Shown piece by piece: positions 25,982 to 36,132 of a DNA stretch of 64,000 nt. The stretch lies in NCBI RefSeq assembly GCF_037153975.1, contig NZ_JBBAYJ010000018.1:1-64000 (forward strand), written 5' to 3'. The first letter of the stretch is position 1, and every line of letters begins with the position of its first letter. The notes under the pieces are model-generated. The model did no database searches, had not been told where the DNA came from, and was given only the letters and a program-made list of their open reading frames with translations. Position numbers and translations under genes: made by a program. This DNA is from Aquipuribacter sp. SD81 (GTDB lineage Bacteria > Actinomycetota > Actinomycetes > Actinomycetales > JBBAYJ01).

Positions 25982-26045
25982 CGTGCGCCTCCCAGCCTGT
26001 CCGCCCGGCGCCCTCGCCGGCGTCCGGCCAGCCTAGGGCAGCCCC

Positions 26046-27131
26046 TCACGCGCCGAGGCGGGCGAGGACGTCGGCGGTCACCTGCGCGGTGCCCGGCCGC
26101 GCGGCGGACGGCTCCCGGGCGCCGAGGGCCTCGACGACCGCGGTGTGCACGCGCCCGGCCGCCGCGGCGAGCCCGACGTGCTCCAGCAGCAGCGCGACCG
26201 ACAGGAACGTCGCGGTGGGGTCGGCGACCCCCTGCCCGGCGATGTCGGGGGCCGAGCCGTGGACCGGCTCGAACATGCTCGGGGCCGTGCGGTCGGGGTT
26301 GACGTTGCCGCTCGCCGCCAGGCCGATGCCGCCGGTGACGGCGGCGGCGAGGTCGGTGAGGATGTCGCCGAAGAGGTTGTCGGTGACGACGACGTCGAAG
26401 CGCTGCGGGTCGGTCGTGAGGAAGATCGTCGCGGCGTCGACGTGGAGGTAGTCGACCGTGACGTCGGGGTGCTCGGCGTTGAGGGCCTCGACGGTCCGGC
26501 GCCACAGGTGCCCGGCGTGGACGAGCACGTTGTGCTTGTGCACGAGCGTGAGCTTCTTCCGCGGCCGGGCGGCCGCCCGCGCGAACGCGTCGCGCACGAC
26601 ACGCTCGACACCGAACGCCGTGTTGACGCTGACCTCGGTCGCGATCTCCGCGGGGGTCCCGACGCGCAGCGCGCCGCCGTTGCCGACGTAGGGCCCCTCG
26701 GTACCCTCGCGCACGACGACGAAGTCGACGGGGCCGCGGTCGAGCACAGCGGCCGACAGCGGGCTCGTCGCGCCCGGCAGCAGCACCGACGGGCGCAGGT
26801 TGACGTAGTGGTCGAGCGCGAAGCGCAGCCGCAGCAGCAGGCCGCGCTCCAGCACCCCGCTGGGCACGCCGGGGTCCCCGACCGCGCCGAGGAGGATCGC
26901 CTCGTGCTGCCGGACGGCCTCGAGGTCGGCGTCGGTGAGGGTCTCGCCCGTGCGGTGCCAGCGGGCGGCGCCGAGGTCGTAGTCGGTCGTGCGGACGTCG
27001 ACGCCGTCGGCCGCGACCGCGGCGCGCAGCACGTCCAGCCCCGCGCCGACGACCTCGGGGCCGATGCCGTCGCCGGCGATCACGGCGAGGTCGAGCGTCC
27101 GGGTCGGCTGCGGCTGGCTCGCGCTGGACAT
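26046..27131 (-). CDS. leuB: 3-isopropylmalate dehydrogenase
   Basis: LeuB oxidises 3-isopropylmalate, and can serve the citramalate branch too, with NAD+. The 361-residue protein has G-D-G-I-G-P-E-V, the substrate-binding [26 protein letters not shown] and [14 protein letters not shown], all as in the IlvE-distant isocitrate/isopropylmalate dehydrogenase family. The ATG at 27131 has TACCCT 6 bases upstream and no ribosome-binding site. It heads the leuB-ilvE-cimA unit. Confidence 0.97.
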   Translation of the reverse strand: MSSASQPQPTRTLDLAVIAGDGIGPEVVGAGLDVLRAAVAADGVDVRTTDYDLGAARWHRTGETLTDADLEAVRQHEAILLGAVGDPGVPSGVLERGLLLRLRFALDHYVNLRPSVLLPGATSPLSAAVLDRGPVDFVVVREGTEGPYVGNGGALRVGTPAEIATEVSVNTAFGVERVVRDAFARAAARPRKKLTLVHKHNVLVHAGHLWRRTVEALNAEHPDVTVDYLHVDAATIFLTTDPQRFDVVVTDNLFGDILTDLAAAVTGGIGLAASGNVNPDRTAPSMFEPVHGSAPDIAGQGVADPTATFLSVALLLEHVGLAAAAGRVHTAVVEALGAREPSAARPGTAQVTADVLARLGA

Positions 27132-27137
27132 GGGGCG

Positions 27138-27143
27138 AGGGTA
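27138..27143 (-). promoter_or_regulatory. leuB: -10 box, leaderless start of leuB
   Basis: TACCCT on the minus strand stands 6 bases before the leuB ATG. It is the probable promoter of the leuB-ilvE-cimA unit; no leader peptide precedes it. Confidence 0.5.
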
Positions 27144-27193
27144 GACAGCGGCCCCGCACGGACCGCGGCGCGACCGGGACCTGGGACGCCGAC

Positions 27194-28465
27194 CTAGACG
27201 CGCGCCCGCTTCCGCCAGGACGTGAACGAGCGGACCGTCCCGCTGCCGGGGCGCACGAGCCACGGCCACGGGTGGGTCTCCGCGGGCTCGACGGCCGCCG
27301 CGCGGCGGGCGAAGCCGGGCACGGGTGCGTGCGTGACGGCGACCGCGGCCCCCCGCAGCACCTCGCCCGGGCGGCCCCGGTGCACGGTGACGTCGTGCCC
27401 CGTGGCGAGGTGCGCGACGGTCTCGGTGAGGAAGACCAGCCGCTTGCCGGACAGCCGCAGCCGCGCGAGGAGCGGGGCGTCGAACACGACGACGACGGGC
27501 AGGTCGGGGTGCGCGTCGAGGGCGGGGTCGCTCTCACCGAGCGACTCGAACGTCAGCCACACCGCGCGGGGCGGGCCGCGGTGCTCGACGGCGGCCGGCC
27601 CGTGCAGGGCGGCCCCCTCGTCGCCGCGCGCGAGGCCCGGCGGCTCGACGGTCCGCGGCGGGGTCGGCGCGTCCGGCCACTGCTCGACGGGGCACGCCCG
27701 GCGCAGCGGGCACGACGCGCAGAGCTGCGGCGCGCGCTTCTCCACCTGCCAGCGGCTGAAGCCGTACGGCCGTCCCGTGCCCGTCCCGACCGTCCACTGC
27801 CAGCCGAGCCGGTTCGCGGCGCGGGAGCCGTCGAGCAGGTGCCGGAAGAACTCGTCCTCGCCGTCGCGCCAGTCGCGACCGGCGCGCACGGTCCACTGCG
27901 AGGCCAGCCACATCCGCGTCTGGTTCACCAGCCAGCCGTCGCGGTGCAGCTCGCCGGTCGTCGTGGCCATGCACGCCATGCGCTCCGGCCACGCCTCGCC
28001 GGACCAGCCGGTGCCCGTGGCCGGCTCGTGACGCAGCGGGCGGGCGAGCGCGCGGCCCGTGCGCGCGTGCAGGTGGCGGGCGTACTCCTGCCACAGCAGC
28101 TCGTCGCGGTACCTCTGCCGGTCCCGGGCCGGGGCGTCGGCGACCCGGTCCCACAACGAGCGGAGGTCGAGCAGGCCGTGGCGGACGTACGGGCTCATCC
28201 GGCTCGCGCCGCGCCGCTCGGGCGGCCACACCTCGTTGCGCCGCGCCGCATAACCGGTGACGTCCAGACCGGCGAGGGCGGCGTCGGCCGCGGGCTGGCC
28301 ACCCCGGAACGCGGTGCTCGCGCGGACGCCGTCGGGACCCTCCAGGGTGAGGTCGCCGAGGTGGGCCGCCACCCACGCCGCGGCGGCGCCGGGGTCCTCG
28401 GCCGCGGCCCGCGGCGGGGTCGGGAGCCTCGTCCCACGTGCGTCGCGCCCGACCGTGCCCACCAC
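27194..28465 (-). CDS. Photolyase/cryptochrome-like protein with swapped domain order
   Basis: The 423-residue protein starts with a photolyase FAD-binding domain: [10 protein letters not shown] near 88, E-L-L-W-Q-E-Y near 120, and [15 protein letters not shown] near 220. A cysteine cluster [10 protein letters not shown] follows at about 248-257. The last 120 residues look like the alpha/beta antenna domain that normally comes first: [30 protein letters not shown], and a closing [11 protein letters not shown]. In ordinary photolyases that closing segment leads into the FAD domain. The cysteines may hold Fe-S or zinc. The start is GTG 28465 or 28462, with CATGAT 6 bases upstream of the former. 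Confidence 0.8.
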   Translation of the reverse strand: MVGTVGRDARGTRLPTPPRAAAEDPGAAAAWVAAHLGDLTLEGPDGVRASTAFRGGQPAADAALAGLDVTGYAARRNEVWPPERRGASRMSPYVRHGLLDLRSLWDRVADAPARDRQRYRDELLWQEYARHLHARTGRALARPLRHEPATGTGWSGEAWPERMACMATTTGELHRDGWLVNQTRMWLASQWTVRAGRDWRDGEDEFFRHLLDGSRAANRLGWQWTVGTGTGRPYGFSRWQVEKRAPQLCASCPLRRACPVEQWPDAPTPPRTVEPPGLARGDEGAALHGPAAVEHRGPPRAVWLTFESLGESDPALDAHPDLPVVVVFDAPLLARLRLSGKRLVFLTETVAHLATGHDVTVHRGRPGEVLRGAAVAVTHAPVPGFARRAAAVEPAETHPWPWLVRPGSGTVRSFTSWRKRARV

Positions 28466-28536
28466 GGGGTCATCATGCGGCGCCCGCGCCGACCGCGCGC
28501 GAGGAGCGGCCGCGCGGAGGCAGCGGTCCCTCGGCC

Positions 28537-28542
28537 TACGCT
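28537..28542 (+). promoter_or_regulatory. -10 box, leaderless start of the sensor kinase
   Basis: TACGCT stands 7 bases before the GTG at 28550. It lies 72 bases from the divergent photolyase-like start. Confidence 0.5.
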
Positions 28543-28549
28543 GTGGCCC

Positions 28550-29845
28550 GTGCCCGTGCCCGAGGACCCCGGCGGGACGCCGGTGGGCCGGCCGGGCCGG
28601 CTCGGTCGCTGGTGGCGCGAGCACGTGGTGCTCGTCGACTCGCTGTGGGTCGTCGTGCTGCTCGTGCCGTCGCTGTTGTGGCTGGTCGCGCTCGGGGTCA
28701 GCGGCGGCTACGGCCCCGCGCTCCTCGCGCAGACGGTGCTGAGCGTCGTCCTGCTCGTGCCGCTGGCGTGGCGGCGCGTCGCGCCCGGCGTCGTCGCGGG
28801 CGGGCTCGCCGTGCTGCAGGTCGGGCAGCTGCTGAGCGGTCTCGTCGACGAGACGGGCGTCCTGCCGGCGAACGTCTTCGCGACCCTGTCGGCGGTCTTC
28901 ACCGTCACCGCCCACGCCCGCCGCGACCGCACGTGGCAGGTGTACCTCGCCGTGGCCCTGCTCGGCTGCGCCCTCCTCGGGGTGCTCGTGCAGAGCGGGC
29001 TCGGCCTCACGGCCGCCACGGCCGTGCTGGGGGCCGCGCTCGCGGGCTACCTGCGCCGCATCGTCCGGGTCCGCGACGAGGCCGCCGTGGAGCGGGCGCG
29101 CCGGCTGGAGGTGGAGCGGGACTCCGCGGCCGCCGTCGCCGCGGCCGACGAGCGCCGGCGCATCGCGCGCGACCTGCACGACGTCATCGCGCACTCGCTC
29201 ACCGTCGTCGTCGCCCAGGCCGACGGGGGCCGCTACGCCGCCCGCACCGACCCCACCGCGGCGGTGGAGGCGCTGCGCACCGTGTCGGTCACCGGTCGGG
29301 CGGCGCTGGCGGACCTGCGCGCGGCGCTCGGGGCGCTCCGCGACACCGACGGCGCCCGGACCGACCCGCTGCCCGGCGCGGGCGACGTGCCGGTCCTCGT
29401 CGACCGGGTGCGCGCCTCCGGGGCCGACGTGCGCCTCACGCTGCTCGGGGACACCGCCGCGGTGCCCGCCGCGACCGGTCTCACGGTGTACCGGGTGGTG
29501 CAGGAGTCGCTGACGAACGCCCTCAAGCACGCCGGACCCGGCACGGGCGTGGAGGTGCGGGTCGAGGTGGGCGAGGGTGTCGAGGTGCACGTCGTCGACG
29601 ACGGCCTCGGCTCCGCGGCGCCCGTCGCCGACGGCACCGGCCTCGGCGTCGTCGGCATGCGGGAGCGGGTGCGGGCGCTCGGCGGGGAGCTCGTCGCGGG
29701 GCCGCGCGCGGGCGGCGGCTGGGTCGTGCGGGCGAGCCTCCCGCTCCCGCCCGGCACGGGCGGCACGGGCGGCACGAGCGGCACGGACGTCACGAGCGGG
29801 ACGAGCGGCACGGCGGACCCGGACCGACCGGGGGTGCGCCGGTGA
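28550..29845 (+). CDS. Two-component sensor histidine kinase (DesK/NarX type)
   Basis: The 431-residue protein has four to five membrane segments between residues 25 and 170 with short loops, so it senses within or near the membrane. The H-box is H210 in R-R-R-I-A-R-D-L-H-D-V-I-A-H-S-L (HisKA_3). The HATPase domain follows with E-S-L-T-N-A-L-K-H-A, D-D-G-L-G-S and G-L-G-V-V-G-M-R-E-R-V. The C-terminus ends in a G-T-G-G-T-S-G-T low-complexity tail. Its stop overlaps the GTG of the response regulator by 4 bases (GTGA). Confidence 0.92.
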   Translation: MPVPEDPGGTPVGRPGRLGRWWREHVVLVDSLWVVVLLVPSLLWLVALGVSGGYGPALLAQTVLSVVLLVPLAWRRVAPGVVAGGLAVLQVGQLLSGLVDETGVLPANVFATLSAVFTVTAHARRDRTWQVYLAVALLGCALLGVLVQSGLGLTAATAVLGAALAGYLRRIVRVRDEAAVERARRLEVERDSAAAVAAADERRRIARDLHDVIAHSLTVVVAQADGGRYAARTDPTAAVEALRTVSVTGRAALADLRAALGALRDTDGARTDPLPGAGDVPVLVDRVRASGADVRLTLLGDTAAVPAATGLTVYRVVQESLTNALKHAGPGTGVEVRVEVGEGVEVHVVDDGLGSAAPVADGTGLGVVGMRERVRALGGELVAGPRAGGGWVVRASLPLPPGTGGTGGTSGTDVTSGTSGTADPDRPGVRR

Positions 29846-30564
29846 GCGACGTGACGACCGTCGCGATCGTCGACGACCAGCCGCTCGTGCGCGCCGGCTT
29901 CCGGATGCTCGTGGACTCCCAGCCGGACCTGCGGGTCCTCGTGGAGGCGGGTGACGGCCGCGCGGCCGTGGCGGCGCTCGCCCGCACCCCCGTCGACGTC
30001 GTGCTCATGGACGTGCGGATGCCCGTCCTCGACGGTGTGGCCGCGACGCGGGAGCTGCTCGCCGTCCGTCCCGCCACCAAGGTGCTCGTCCTCACGACGT
30101 TCGACCTCGACGACTACGTGCTGTCGGCCGTCGCGGCCGGCGCGAGCGGTTTCCTGCTGAAGGACGCCGAGCCGGAGGAGCTGCTCGCGGCGGTGCGCAC
30201 CGTGCGCTCCGGGGAGTCCGTGGTCGCCGCGAGCGCGACCCGGCGCCTGCTCGACCACGTCGCCCCGCTGCTGCGCGCGGGCGAGGGTCCCGCCCCGGCC
30301 GCGGCGGGGGGCACCGGCGGGACCCGCGGGTCGGCGCCGGAGCTCGACGCCCTGACGGCGCGCGAGCGCGAGGTGCTCGTGCTCATGGCGCACGGGCTGT
30401 CGAACACCGAGATCGCCGAGCGGCTCGTCGTCGGGCACTCCACGGTGAAGACGCACGTCGGGCGCGTGCTGGACAAGACCGGCAGCCGCGACCGGGTGCA
30501 GGCGGTCGTCCTCGCCTACCGCGCGGGCCTCGTCCACCCCCAGGACGACCCCGACGCGTCCTGA
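29842..30564 (+). CDS. LuxR/NarL-family response regulator
   Basis: The 240-residue protein has a receiver domain with D11 and D12, the phospho-acceptor D57 in V-V-L-M-D-V-R-M-P, and G-F-L-L-K-D at about 105. A low-complexity G-G-T-G-G-T linker leads to a LuxR helix-turn-helix near 175-235 (L-T-A-R-E-R-E-V-L, T-E-I-A-E-R-L-V-V, S-T-V-K-T-H-V). It is coupled to the kinase by a 4-base overlap and stands 126 bases before an ABC exporter operon that it probably controls. Confidence 0.94.
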   Translation: MSDVTTVAIVDDQPLVRAGFRMLVDSQPDLRVLVEAGDGRAAVAALARTPVDVVLMDVRMPVLDGVAATRELLAVRPATKVLVLTTFDLDDYVLSAVAAGASGFLLKDAEPEELLAAVRTVRSGESVVAASATRRLLDHVAPLLRAGEGPAPAAAGGTGGTRGSAPELDALTAREREVLVLMAHGLSNTEIAERLVVGHSTVKTHVGRVLDKTGSRDRVQAVVLAYRAGLVHPQDDPDAS

Positions 30565-30584
30565 GCCCCGCCGGCGGGGGCCGG

Positions 30585-30602
30585 GTCCGCCCACGGGTGG
30601 AC
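30585..30602 (+). terminator. Possible weak terminator after the response regulator
   Basis: GTCCGCCC and GGGTGGAC can pair over 8 bp with one G-U and a 2-base loop, too tight to close fully. A GCCCCGCCGGCGGGGGC palindrome lies just before it. No T-tract. It separates the two-component genes from the ABC operon. Confidence 0.3.
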
Positions 30603-30677
30603 GCCGCCGGGCCGGGCGGGCCCCGGTGGCCCGCAGGATCGTCCCGCGGGCCGACGACTCCGCCGGCGGCCTGTTCC

Positions 30678-30683
30678 TAGCGT
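30678..30683 (+). promoter_or_regulatory. -10 box, leaderless start of the ABC exporter operon
   Basis: TAGCGT stands 7 bases before the ATG at 30691. The 90 bases upstream are rich in GGGCCGGGCGGGCC-like palindromes where the response regulator could bind. Confidence 0.5.
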
Positions 30684-30690
30684 CGCGGGC

Positions 30691-31485
30691 ATGCAGACAC
30701 CGACCCTCCCCGTCCCCTCCGCCGCGGGCCGCGCGGCACCGGACGCGGCCCTCGCCGTCAGCGCCCGCGGCCTGCGGCGCACCTACGGCGCCGGCGACGC
30801 GGCCGTCGTGGCCCTCGACGGCGTCGACGTCGACGTGCCGCGCGGCACCTTCACCGCCGTCATGGGCCCGTCCGGGTCCGGCAAGTCCACCCTCGTGCAC
30901 TGCCTCGCCGCCCTCGACCGGCCGAGCGCGGGCGAGGTCGTGCTCGACGGCGTCGACCTGTCCGGCCTGGACGACGAGCGGCTGAGCCGCCTGCGCGGCG
31001 CGCGGGTCGGGTTCGTCTTCCAGGGCTTCAACCTCGTGCCGGTCCTCACGGCCGCGGAGAACATCCGCCTGCCGCTGCGCCTGGCCGGGGGGACGGTCGA
31101 CGCCGGGTGGTACCGGACCGTCACCGAGCGGCTCGGCCTCACCGACCGCCTCGGCCACCGCCCGCACGAGCTGTCCGGGGGGCAGCAGCAGCGGGTGGCC
31201 GTCGCGCGCGCCCTCGTGTCCCGTCCCGCCGTCCTGTTCGCCGACGAGCCGACCGGCAACCTCGACACGACGACCGGGCACGAGGTGCTCGACGTCCTGC
31301 GCGCGGCGGTGCGCGAGCACGGGCAGACCGTCGTCATGGTGACGCACGACCCGGTGGCGGCGTCGTGGGCGGACCGGGTCCTGCTCATGGCCGACGGCCG
31401 CCTCGTGGGCCGGCTGGACGGGCACCCCGAGCCCGCCGTCGTCCTCGACGCCCTCGCCCGGCTCTCGCGCGGGAGCGCCGCGTGA
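30691..31485 (+). CDS. ABC transporter ATP-binding protein (MacB/LolD type)
   Basis: The 264-residue ATPase has Walker A G-P-S-G-S-G-K-S-T at 59-67, the Q-loop F-V-F-Q-G-F-N-L, the signature L-S-G-G-Q-Q-Q-R near 160, Walker B V-L-F-A-D-E-P-T-G-N-L-D near 180 and the switch V-T-H-D. The G-F-N-L-V-P-V-L and D-E-P-T-G-N-L-D strings mark the MacB/FtsE/LolD branch, which moves lipoproteins, peptides or antibiotics, or transmits force, across the membrane. It overlaps the permease gene by 4 bases. Confidence 0.95.
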   Translation: MQTPTLPVPSAAGRAAPDAALAVSARGLRRTYGAGDAAVVALDGVDVDVPRGTFTAVMGPSGSGKSTLVHCLAALDRPSAGEVVLDGVDLSGLDDERLSRLRGARVGFVFQGFNLVPVLTAAENIRLPLRLAGGTVDAGWYRTVTERLGLTDRLGHRPHELSGGQQQRVAVARALVSRPAVLFADEPTGNLDTTTGHEVLDVLRAAVREHGQTVVMVTHDPVAASWADRVLLMADGRLVGRLDGHPEPAVVLDALARLSRGSAA

Positions 31486-34016
31486 GGGGCGTCGCCGTGG
31501 CCCGGCTGCTGCGGGCGCCGGGACGTGCGGTCGCGTGCGTCCTCGCCCTCACCCTGGCCGTCGGCTTCGCCGTGCTCGTGCAGCTCGTCGGGACGGAGGT
31601 GGAGCGGGTGGTCCGCGAGGCCGACACGGCGTCGGTCGCCGGCGCGGACGTCGCCGTCCGGGTCGACTGGACCCGCCCGGGCGCGGCCGCCCTGCCCGGA
31701 CGCGTCGCGGCCGTGCCGGGGGTCGGGTCGGTCACCCGCACGGGCACCGCGATGCACGAGGCGGCGCTGCCCGGCGTCCCCGGCACGCGCCCTGTGCTCG
31801 TCCTCGCCACGCCGCCGGCCGGCGACCTGCGCTGGGGCACCCTGACGGCGGGGCGCTGGCCGTCCGCGCCCGGCGAGGTCGCGGTCACCGACACCGCGAC
31901 CCCCGGGCAGCGGGTCGGGCTGACCAGGTGGGACGTCGAGGGGCCCGGCACCGCCGGCGGGGAGGTCACCCTGGACGTCGTCGGCGTCGTCGACCCCGGC
32001 CTCGCCTCCGACGTGCCCGTCACCGGCCTGTTCCTGTCCCCCGAGCAGGCGCTCGACCTCGGGGCGGGCACCGGCGAGCTGCTCGTGGCCGGGACGGCCG
32101 ACACGGCCGCCCCCGCCCTGCTCGAGGCCGTCGCACCGCTGGCGGCGGAGGCCGGCGGCGAGGCCGTCGACGCGGACGAGGTCCGCGCGGAGCGGATGCG
32201 CTCCAGCGCGACCCTCGTCCTCGTGCTGCAGACCGGCGTCGGCGCGTTCGCGGCGCTCGCGGTCCTCGTCGCGGTCGTCGTCGTCGCCAACACGTGGTCG
32301 GTGCTGCTCGCGCAGCGGGTGCGGGAGCAGGCGCTGCTGCGCTGCGTCGGGGCGACCCGGCGCGACCTGTGGCGCTCCGGGCTCCTCGAGGCCGCGCTCA
32401 CCGGGGTGGTCGGCGGCACCGCGGGGCTCGTTGTCGGCTGGGCGGGCGCCGTCGCGGCGCGCGCCGTCGCGACGCCGTACCTGCCTGCGGGCGTCCCGGT
32501 GCCCGTGCCGGACGCCCTGACGGTCGCCCTCGCCCTCGGGCTGGGCGTCGTCGCCTCCCTCGTGGCGGCGGCGGCCCCGCTGCTGCGCGCGCGGGACGTG
32601 TCGCCGCTCGTCGCCCTCCGGCCGGTGGAGGCGGTGCCGGACACGCTGCGGGTCTCGCGCGTGCGTCGCGCGGTCGGCGTGCTGCTCGTGCTCGCGGGCG
32701 CGGTCGGTGTCGTCGTGGGGGCGGGGACGGGGACGGGTTCGGAGCGCGTGCTCGTCGCCATGCCGTCGGCCTTCGTGTCCTTCGTCGGCGTGCTCGTGCT
32801 CGCCACCGCCGTGCTGCCCCGGGTCGCCGCCGTGCTCGCCTCGGCCCTGCGCGCGCTGGGACCGGCCGGTGACCTCGCGGCGGCCTCGGCCGGGCGGAAC
32901 CCGCGCCGCACCGCGGCGACCGGCTCGGCCGTCCTCATCGGCGTGACCCTGGCGGTGACGGCCGCGGTCGGCGCCGCCTCGCTGCGGGCCACGTCGACGG
33001 CCGTGGTCGGCGGGTACGTGCCGGTCGACGTCACCGTGACGGTCGCGGACCTGTCGCCGGCGGCGCGCGACGCTCTCGTCCGGGACGTGCGGGAGGTGGC
33101 CGGGGTGTCCGGCGCCGTGGCCGCGGCGCAGGTGGAGGTCGTCGTCGAGCGGACCGGCGCCGCCGCGGACGACGCCGTCACGAGCTACGGCACGACCGCG
33201 TGGGCGGGGGCGCTCGAGGCCGTCGTGCCCGCGTCGGACACCGCCCCCGGCCCGGGGGCGGTCGTGCTGTCCGCGCCCGTCGCCGAAGAGCTCGGCGTCG
33301 CGACGGGCGACACGGTGCGGGTGGGCACGGGCGAGGTGACCGGCGTCGAGGGCGCGGCCGGCGGCGGCGCCACCGCGACCGCGGTCGTCGTGGTCGACAC
33401 CGACACGCCGCTGCCGGTGCTGCTGCCCACGGACGCCCTCGGGGCCGGTGGCCCGGTGCCGACCCTCGCGCTCGCGCTGGAGGAGGGGCTGTCCCGCGGG
33501 CAGGTCGTGGCCGCGACCGACGCGGTGACGGCGGCGGCGCTCGCCGCGGACCCGGCGGCCGGCGTCGACGCGCCCGTCCTCCTCGTCGGCTCGGTGCAGC
33601 GGACGTTCGACACCCTGCTCGCGGTCGTCGTCGGGCTGCTCGCCGTCACGGTGCTCATCGCGCTCGTCGGGGTGTCGAACACCGTCTCGCTGTCGCTGGT
33701 GGAGCGGCGGCAGGAGCACGCCCTGCTCCGCGCGCTGGGGCTGAGCCGGGCGCGGCTGCGGCGCGTGGTCGCGCTCGAGGCCCTCGTCCTCGGCGCGGTC
33801 GGCGCGGTGGTGGGGACGGTGCTCGGGGTCGGCTACGGCGTGGCCGGCACGTACGCCCTCGTGGCGGGCGCGGAGGAGGTCGTCGTGGCCGTGCCGTGGT
33901 TGTGGCTCGTCGCGGTGCCGGCCGGGGTGGGGGCCGTCGCGGTGCTCGCCTCGCTGTGGCCCGCGCACCGGGCCTCGGCGGTGGCGCCCGCCGCGGCCCT
34001 CGCCCCGGCCGTGTGA
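31482..34016 (+). CDS. FtsX-like ABC transporter permease (two FtsX modules)
   Basis: The 844-residue protein has one N-terminal membrane helix (about 10-30), a large external domain (30-245), then three helices with the A-L-L-R-C-V-G-A-T-R-R-D-L FtsX signature. A second external domain (470-690) and a second FtsX unit follow, with E-H-A-L-L-R-A-L-G-L-S-R-A-R-L. This is the fused, duplicated form of MacB-like permeases typical of actinobacteria. The GTGA overlap with the ATPase implies coupled translation. Substrate unknown; the upstream kinase/regulator pair suggests envelope stress or antimicrobial peptides. Confidence 0.9.
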   Translation: MRGVAVARLLRAPGRAVACVLALTLAVGFAVLVQLVGTEVERVVREADTASVAGADVAVRVDWTRPGAAALPGRVAAVPGVGSVTRTGTAMHEAALPGVPGTRPVLVLATPPAGDLRWGTLTAGRWPSAPGEVAVTDTATPGQRVGLTRWDVEGPGTAGGEVTLDVVGVVDPGLASDVPVTGLFLSPEQALDLGAGTGELLVAGTADTAAPALLEAVAPLAAEAGGEAVDADEVRAERMRSSATLVLVLQTGVGAFAALAVLVAVVVVANTWSVLLAQRVREQALLRCVGATRRDLWRSGLLEAALTGVVGGTAGLVVGWAGAVAARAVATPYLPAGVPVPVPDALTVALALGLGVVASLVAAAAPLLRARDVSPLVALRPVEAVPDTLRVSRVRRAVGVLLVLAGAVGVVVGAGTGTGSERVLVAMPSAFVSFVGVLVLATAVLPRVAAVLASALRALGPAGDLAAASAGRNPRRTAATGSAVLIGVTLAVTAAVGAASLRATSTAVVGGYVPVDVTVTVADLSPAARDALVRDVREVAGVSGAVAAAQVEVVVERTGAAADDAVTSYGTTAWAGALEAVVPASDTAPGPGAVVLSAPVAEELGVATGDTVRVGTGEVTGVEGAAGGGATATAVVVVDTDTPLPVLLPTDALGAGGPVPTLALALEEGLSRGQVVAATDAVTAAALAADPAAGVDAPVLLVGSVQRTFDTLLAVVVGLLAVTVLIALVGVSNTVSLSLVERRQEHALLRALGLSRARLRRVVALEALVLGAVGAVVGTVLGVGYGVAGTYALVAGAEEVVVAVPWLWLVAVPAGVGAVAVLASLWPAHRASAVAPAAALAPAV

Positions 34017-34060
34017 CGGGACCCCCCGGCGCGGACGGCCCGGGCCCGGTGCGCGCCGTC

Positions 34061-34468
34061 TCAGCGGGGACGGCGGACGCGCACCGGGCCCTTCGCCGTG
34101 CTCGGGTCGACGACCCGGCCGCGCTGGGTGACCTCGACCTCGCCGCGCGCCACGAGCCGCCGGGCGGCCATCCGGGCGGGCTCCATGAGGGCCCGCCACG
34201 CCGCCTCGTCGACCTCCCCGCGCGGTCCGGCCACGAGCCGCGCGGCCTCGCTCGGGCACACGGTGGCATCCCGGGCCCGGCGGGCCAGCAGGTCGAGCAG
34301 CGCGTCCTCGAGCCGCTCGTCGACCGGCCGCAGTCCGCGGCGCCGGCAGCCCGAGGAGCAGTGGCGCACCTGGTCCCAGTCCTCGGCCCACTTCGCCCGC
34401 CAGGCGAAGCGCCGCCCGCAGACCCGGCACACCTTCTCGGGCGGCTGGGGGGCGTCGCGGCTGCTCAC
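34061..34468 (-). CDS. DUF2256 and DUF3253 fusion protein
   Basis: The 135-residue protein has an N-terminal DUF2256 zinc-finger-like part (C14, C17, C37, C41 in [12 protein letters not shown] and H-C-S-S-G-C) and a C-terminal DUF3253 winged-helix-like part ([27 protein letters not shown]). Neither domain has a proven function. I recall DUF2256 genes lying beside photolyase/cryptochrome genes; the photolyase-like gene here is 6 kb away. The start is GTG at 34468, with CACCAT 6 bases upstream. Confidence 0.8.
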   Translation of the reverse strand: MSSRDAPQPPEKVCRVCGRRFAWRAKWAEDWDQVRHCSSGCRRRGLRPVDERLEDALLDLLARRARDATVCPSEAARLVAGPRGEVDEAAWRALMEPARMAARRLVARGEVEVTQRGRVVDPSTAKGPVRVRRPR

Positions 34469-34538
34469 GCCGCCATGGTGCGGCGTAGGAGGAACCGGCG
34501 CCCACCGGGACGTCGGTGCCCGGCGGCAGCCTGCCCCC

Positions 34539-34976
34539 ATGGACACCAGCAGCCCCGGCACGACCGGCGCCGCCCCACCGCGCGCCCGCGTCGACTCCGT
34601 CGGCATCGTGAGCGGCGACCTCGCGGCGACCGCGGCCTTCTACCGCGCGCTCGGCGGCGACGTCCCGGACCCCGACGAGTCGGGGCACCTCGCGTGGGAC
34701 GCCGGCGGGACGACGCTCATGGCCGACACCGAGGCCGTCATGCGCTCGTTCTCGACCGACACGTGGAGCGGACCGGGCGCGGGCCGGCTCACGCTGGCCG
34801 CACGGTGCGCCTCGCCCGCGGACGTCGACGCCCTGCACGAGGCGCTCGTGCCGCTGGGGCGCGGCTCGCACGTCGCGCCCTTCGACGCGTCGTGGGGCAT
34901 GCGCTACGCGACAGTGCTGGACCCGGACGGCAACCGGGTCGACCTCTACGCCGACCTGCCGCAGCAGGAGGGGTAG
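34539..34976 (+). CDS. VOC-family (glyoxalase/bleomycin-resistance-like) protein
   Basis: The 145-residue protein shows [20 protein letters not shown] near the start, a conserved middle strand [13 protein letters not shown], and the closing [10 protein letters not shown]. This is a single VOC module; the substrate is unknown. ATG at 34539 with CAGCCT 6 bases upstream. Divergent from the DUF2256 gene and convergent with ilvC. Confidence 0.82.
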   Translation: MDTSSPGTTGAAPPRARVDSVGIVSGDLAATAAFYRALGGDVPDPDESGHLAWDAGGTTLMADTEAVMRSFSTDTWSGPGAGRLTLAARCASPADVDALHEALVPLGRGSHVAPFDASWGMRYATVLDPDGNRVDLYADLPQQEG

Positions 34977-35034
34977 CGGCCGACCCGGTCCGCCCGTGCG
35001 TCCGCGCGGTGCGGGGCGGTGCGGGGGCCCGCGC

Positions 35035-36132
<1,098 letters not shown>

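Noticed and set aside
22145-26302. A continuous plus-strand open frame of about 1385 codons
   Set aside because: It is antisense to cimA, ilvE and the DinB-like gene, whose motifs are intact. At this GC content stop codons are rare in shadow frames.
29755-29815. A GGCACG tandem repeat as a regulatory element
   Set aside because: It encodes the G-T-G-G-T-S-G-T tail of the sensor kinase and reads as ordinary low-complexity coding DNA.
30783-34871. A minus-strand open frame of about 1360 codons
   Set aside because: It is antisense to the ABC ATPase and permease, which have clear family motifs. Its composition is Arg/Ala/Gly-rich without domains.
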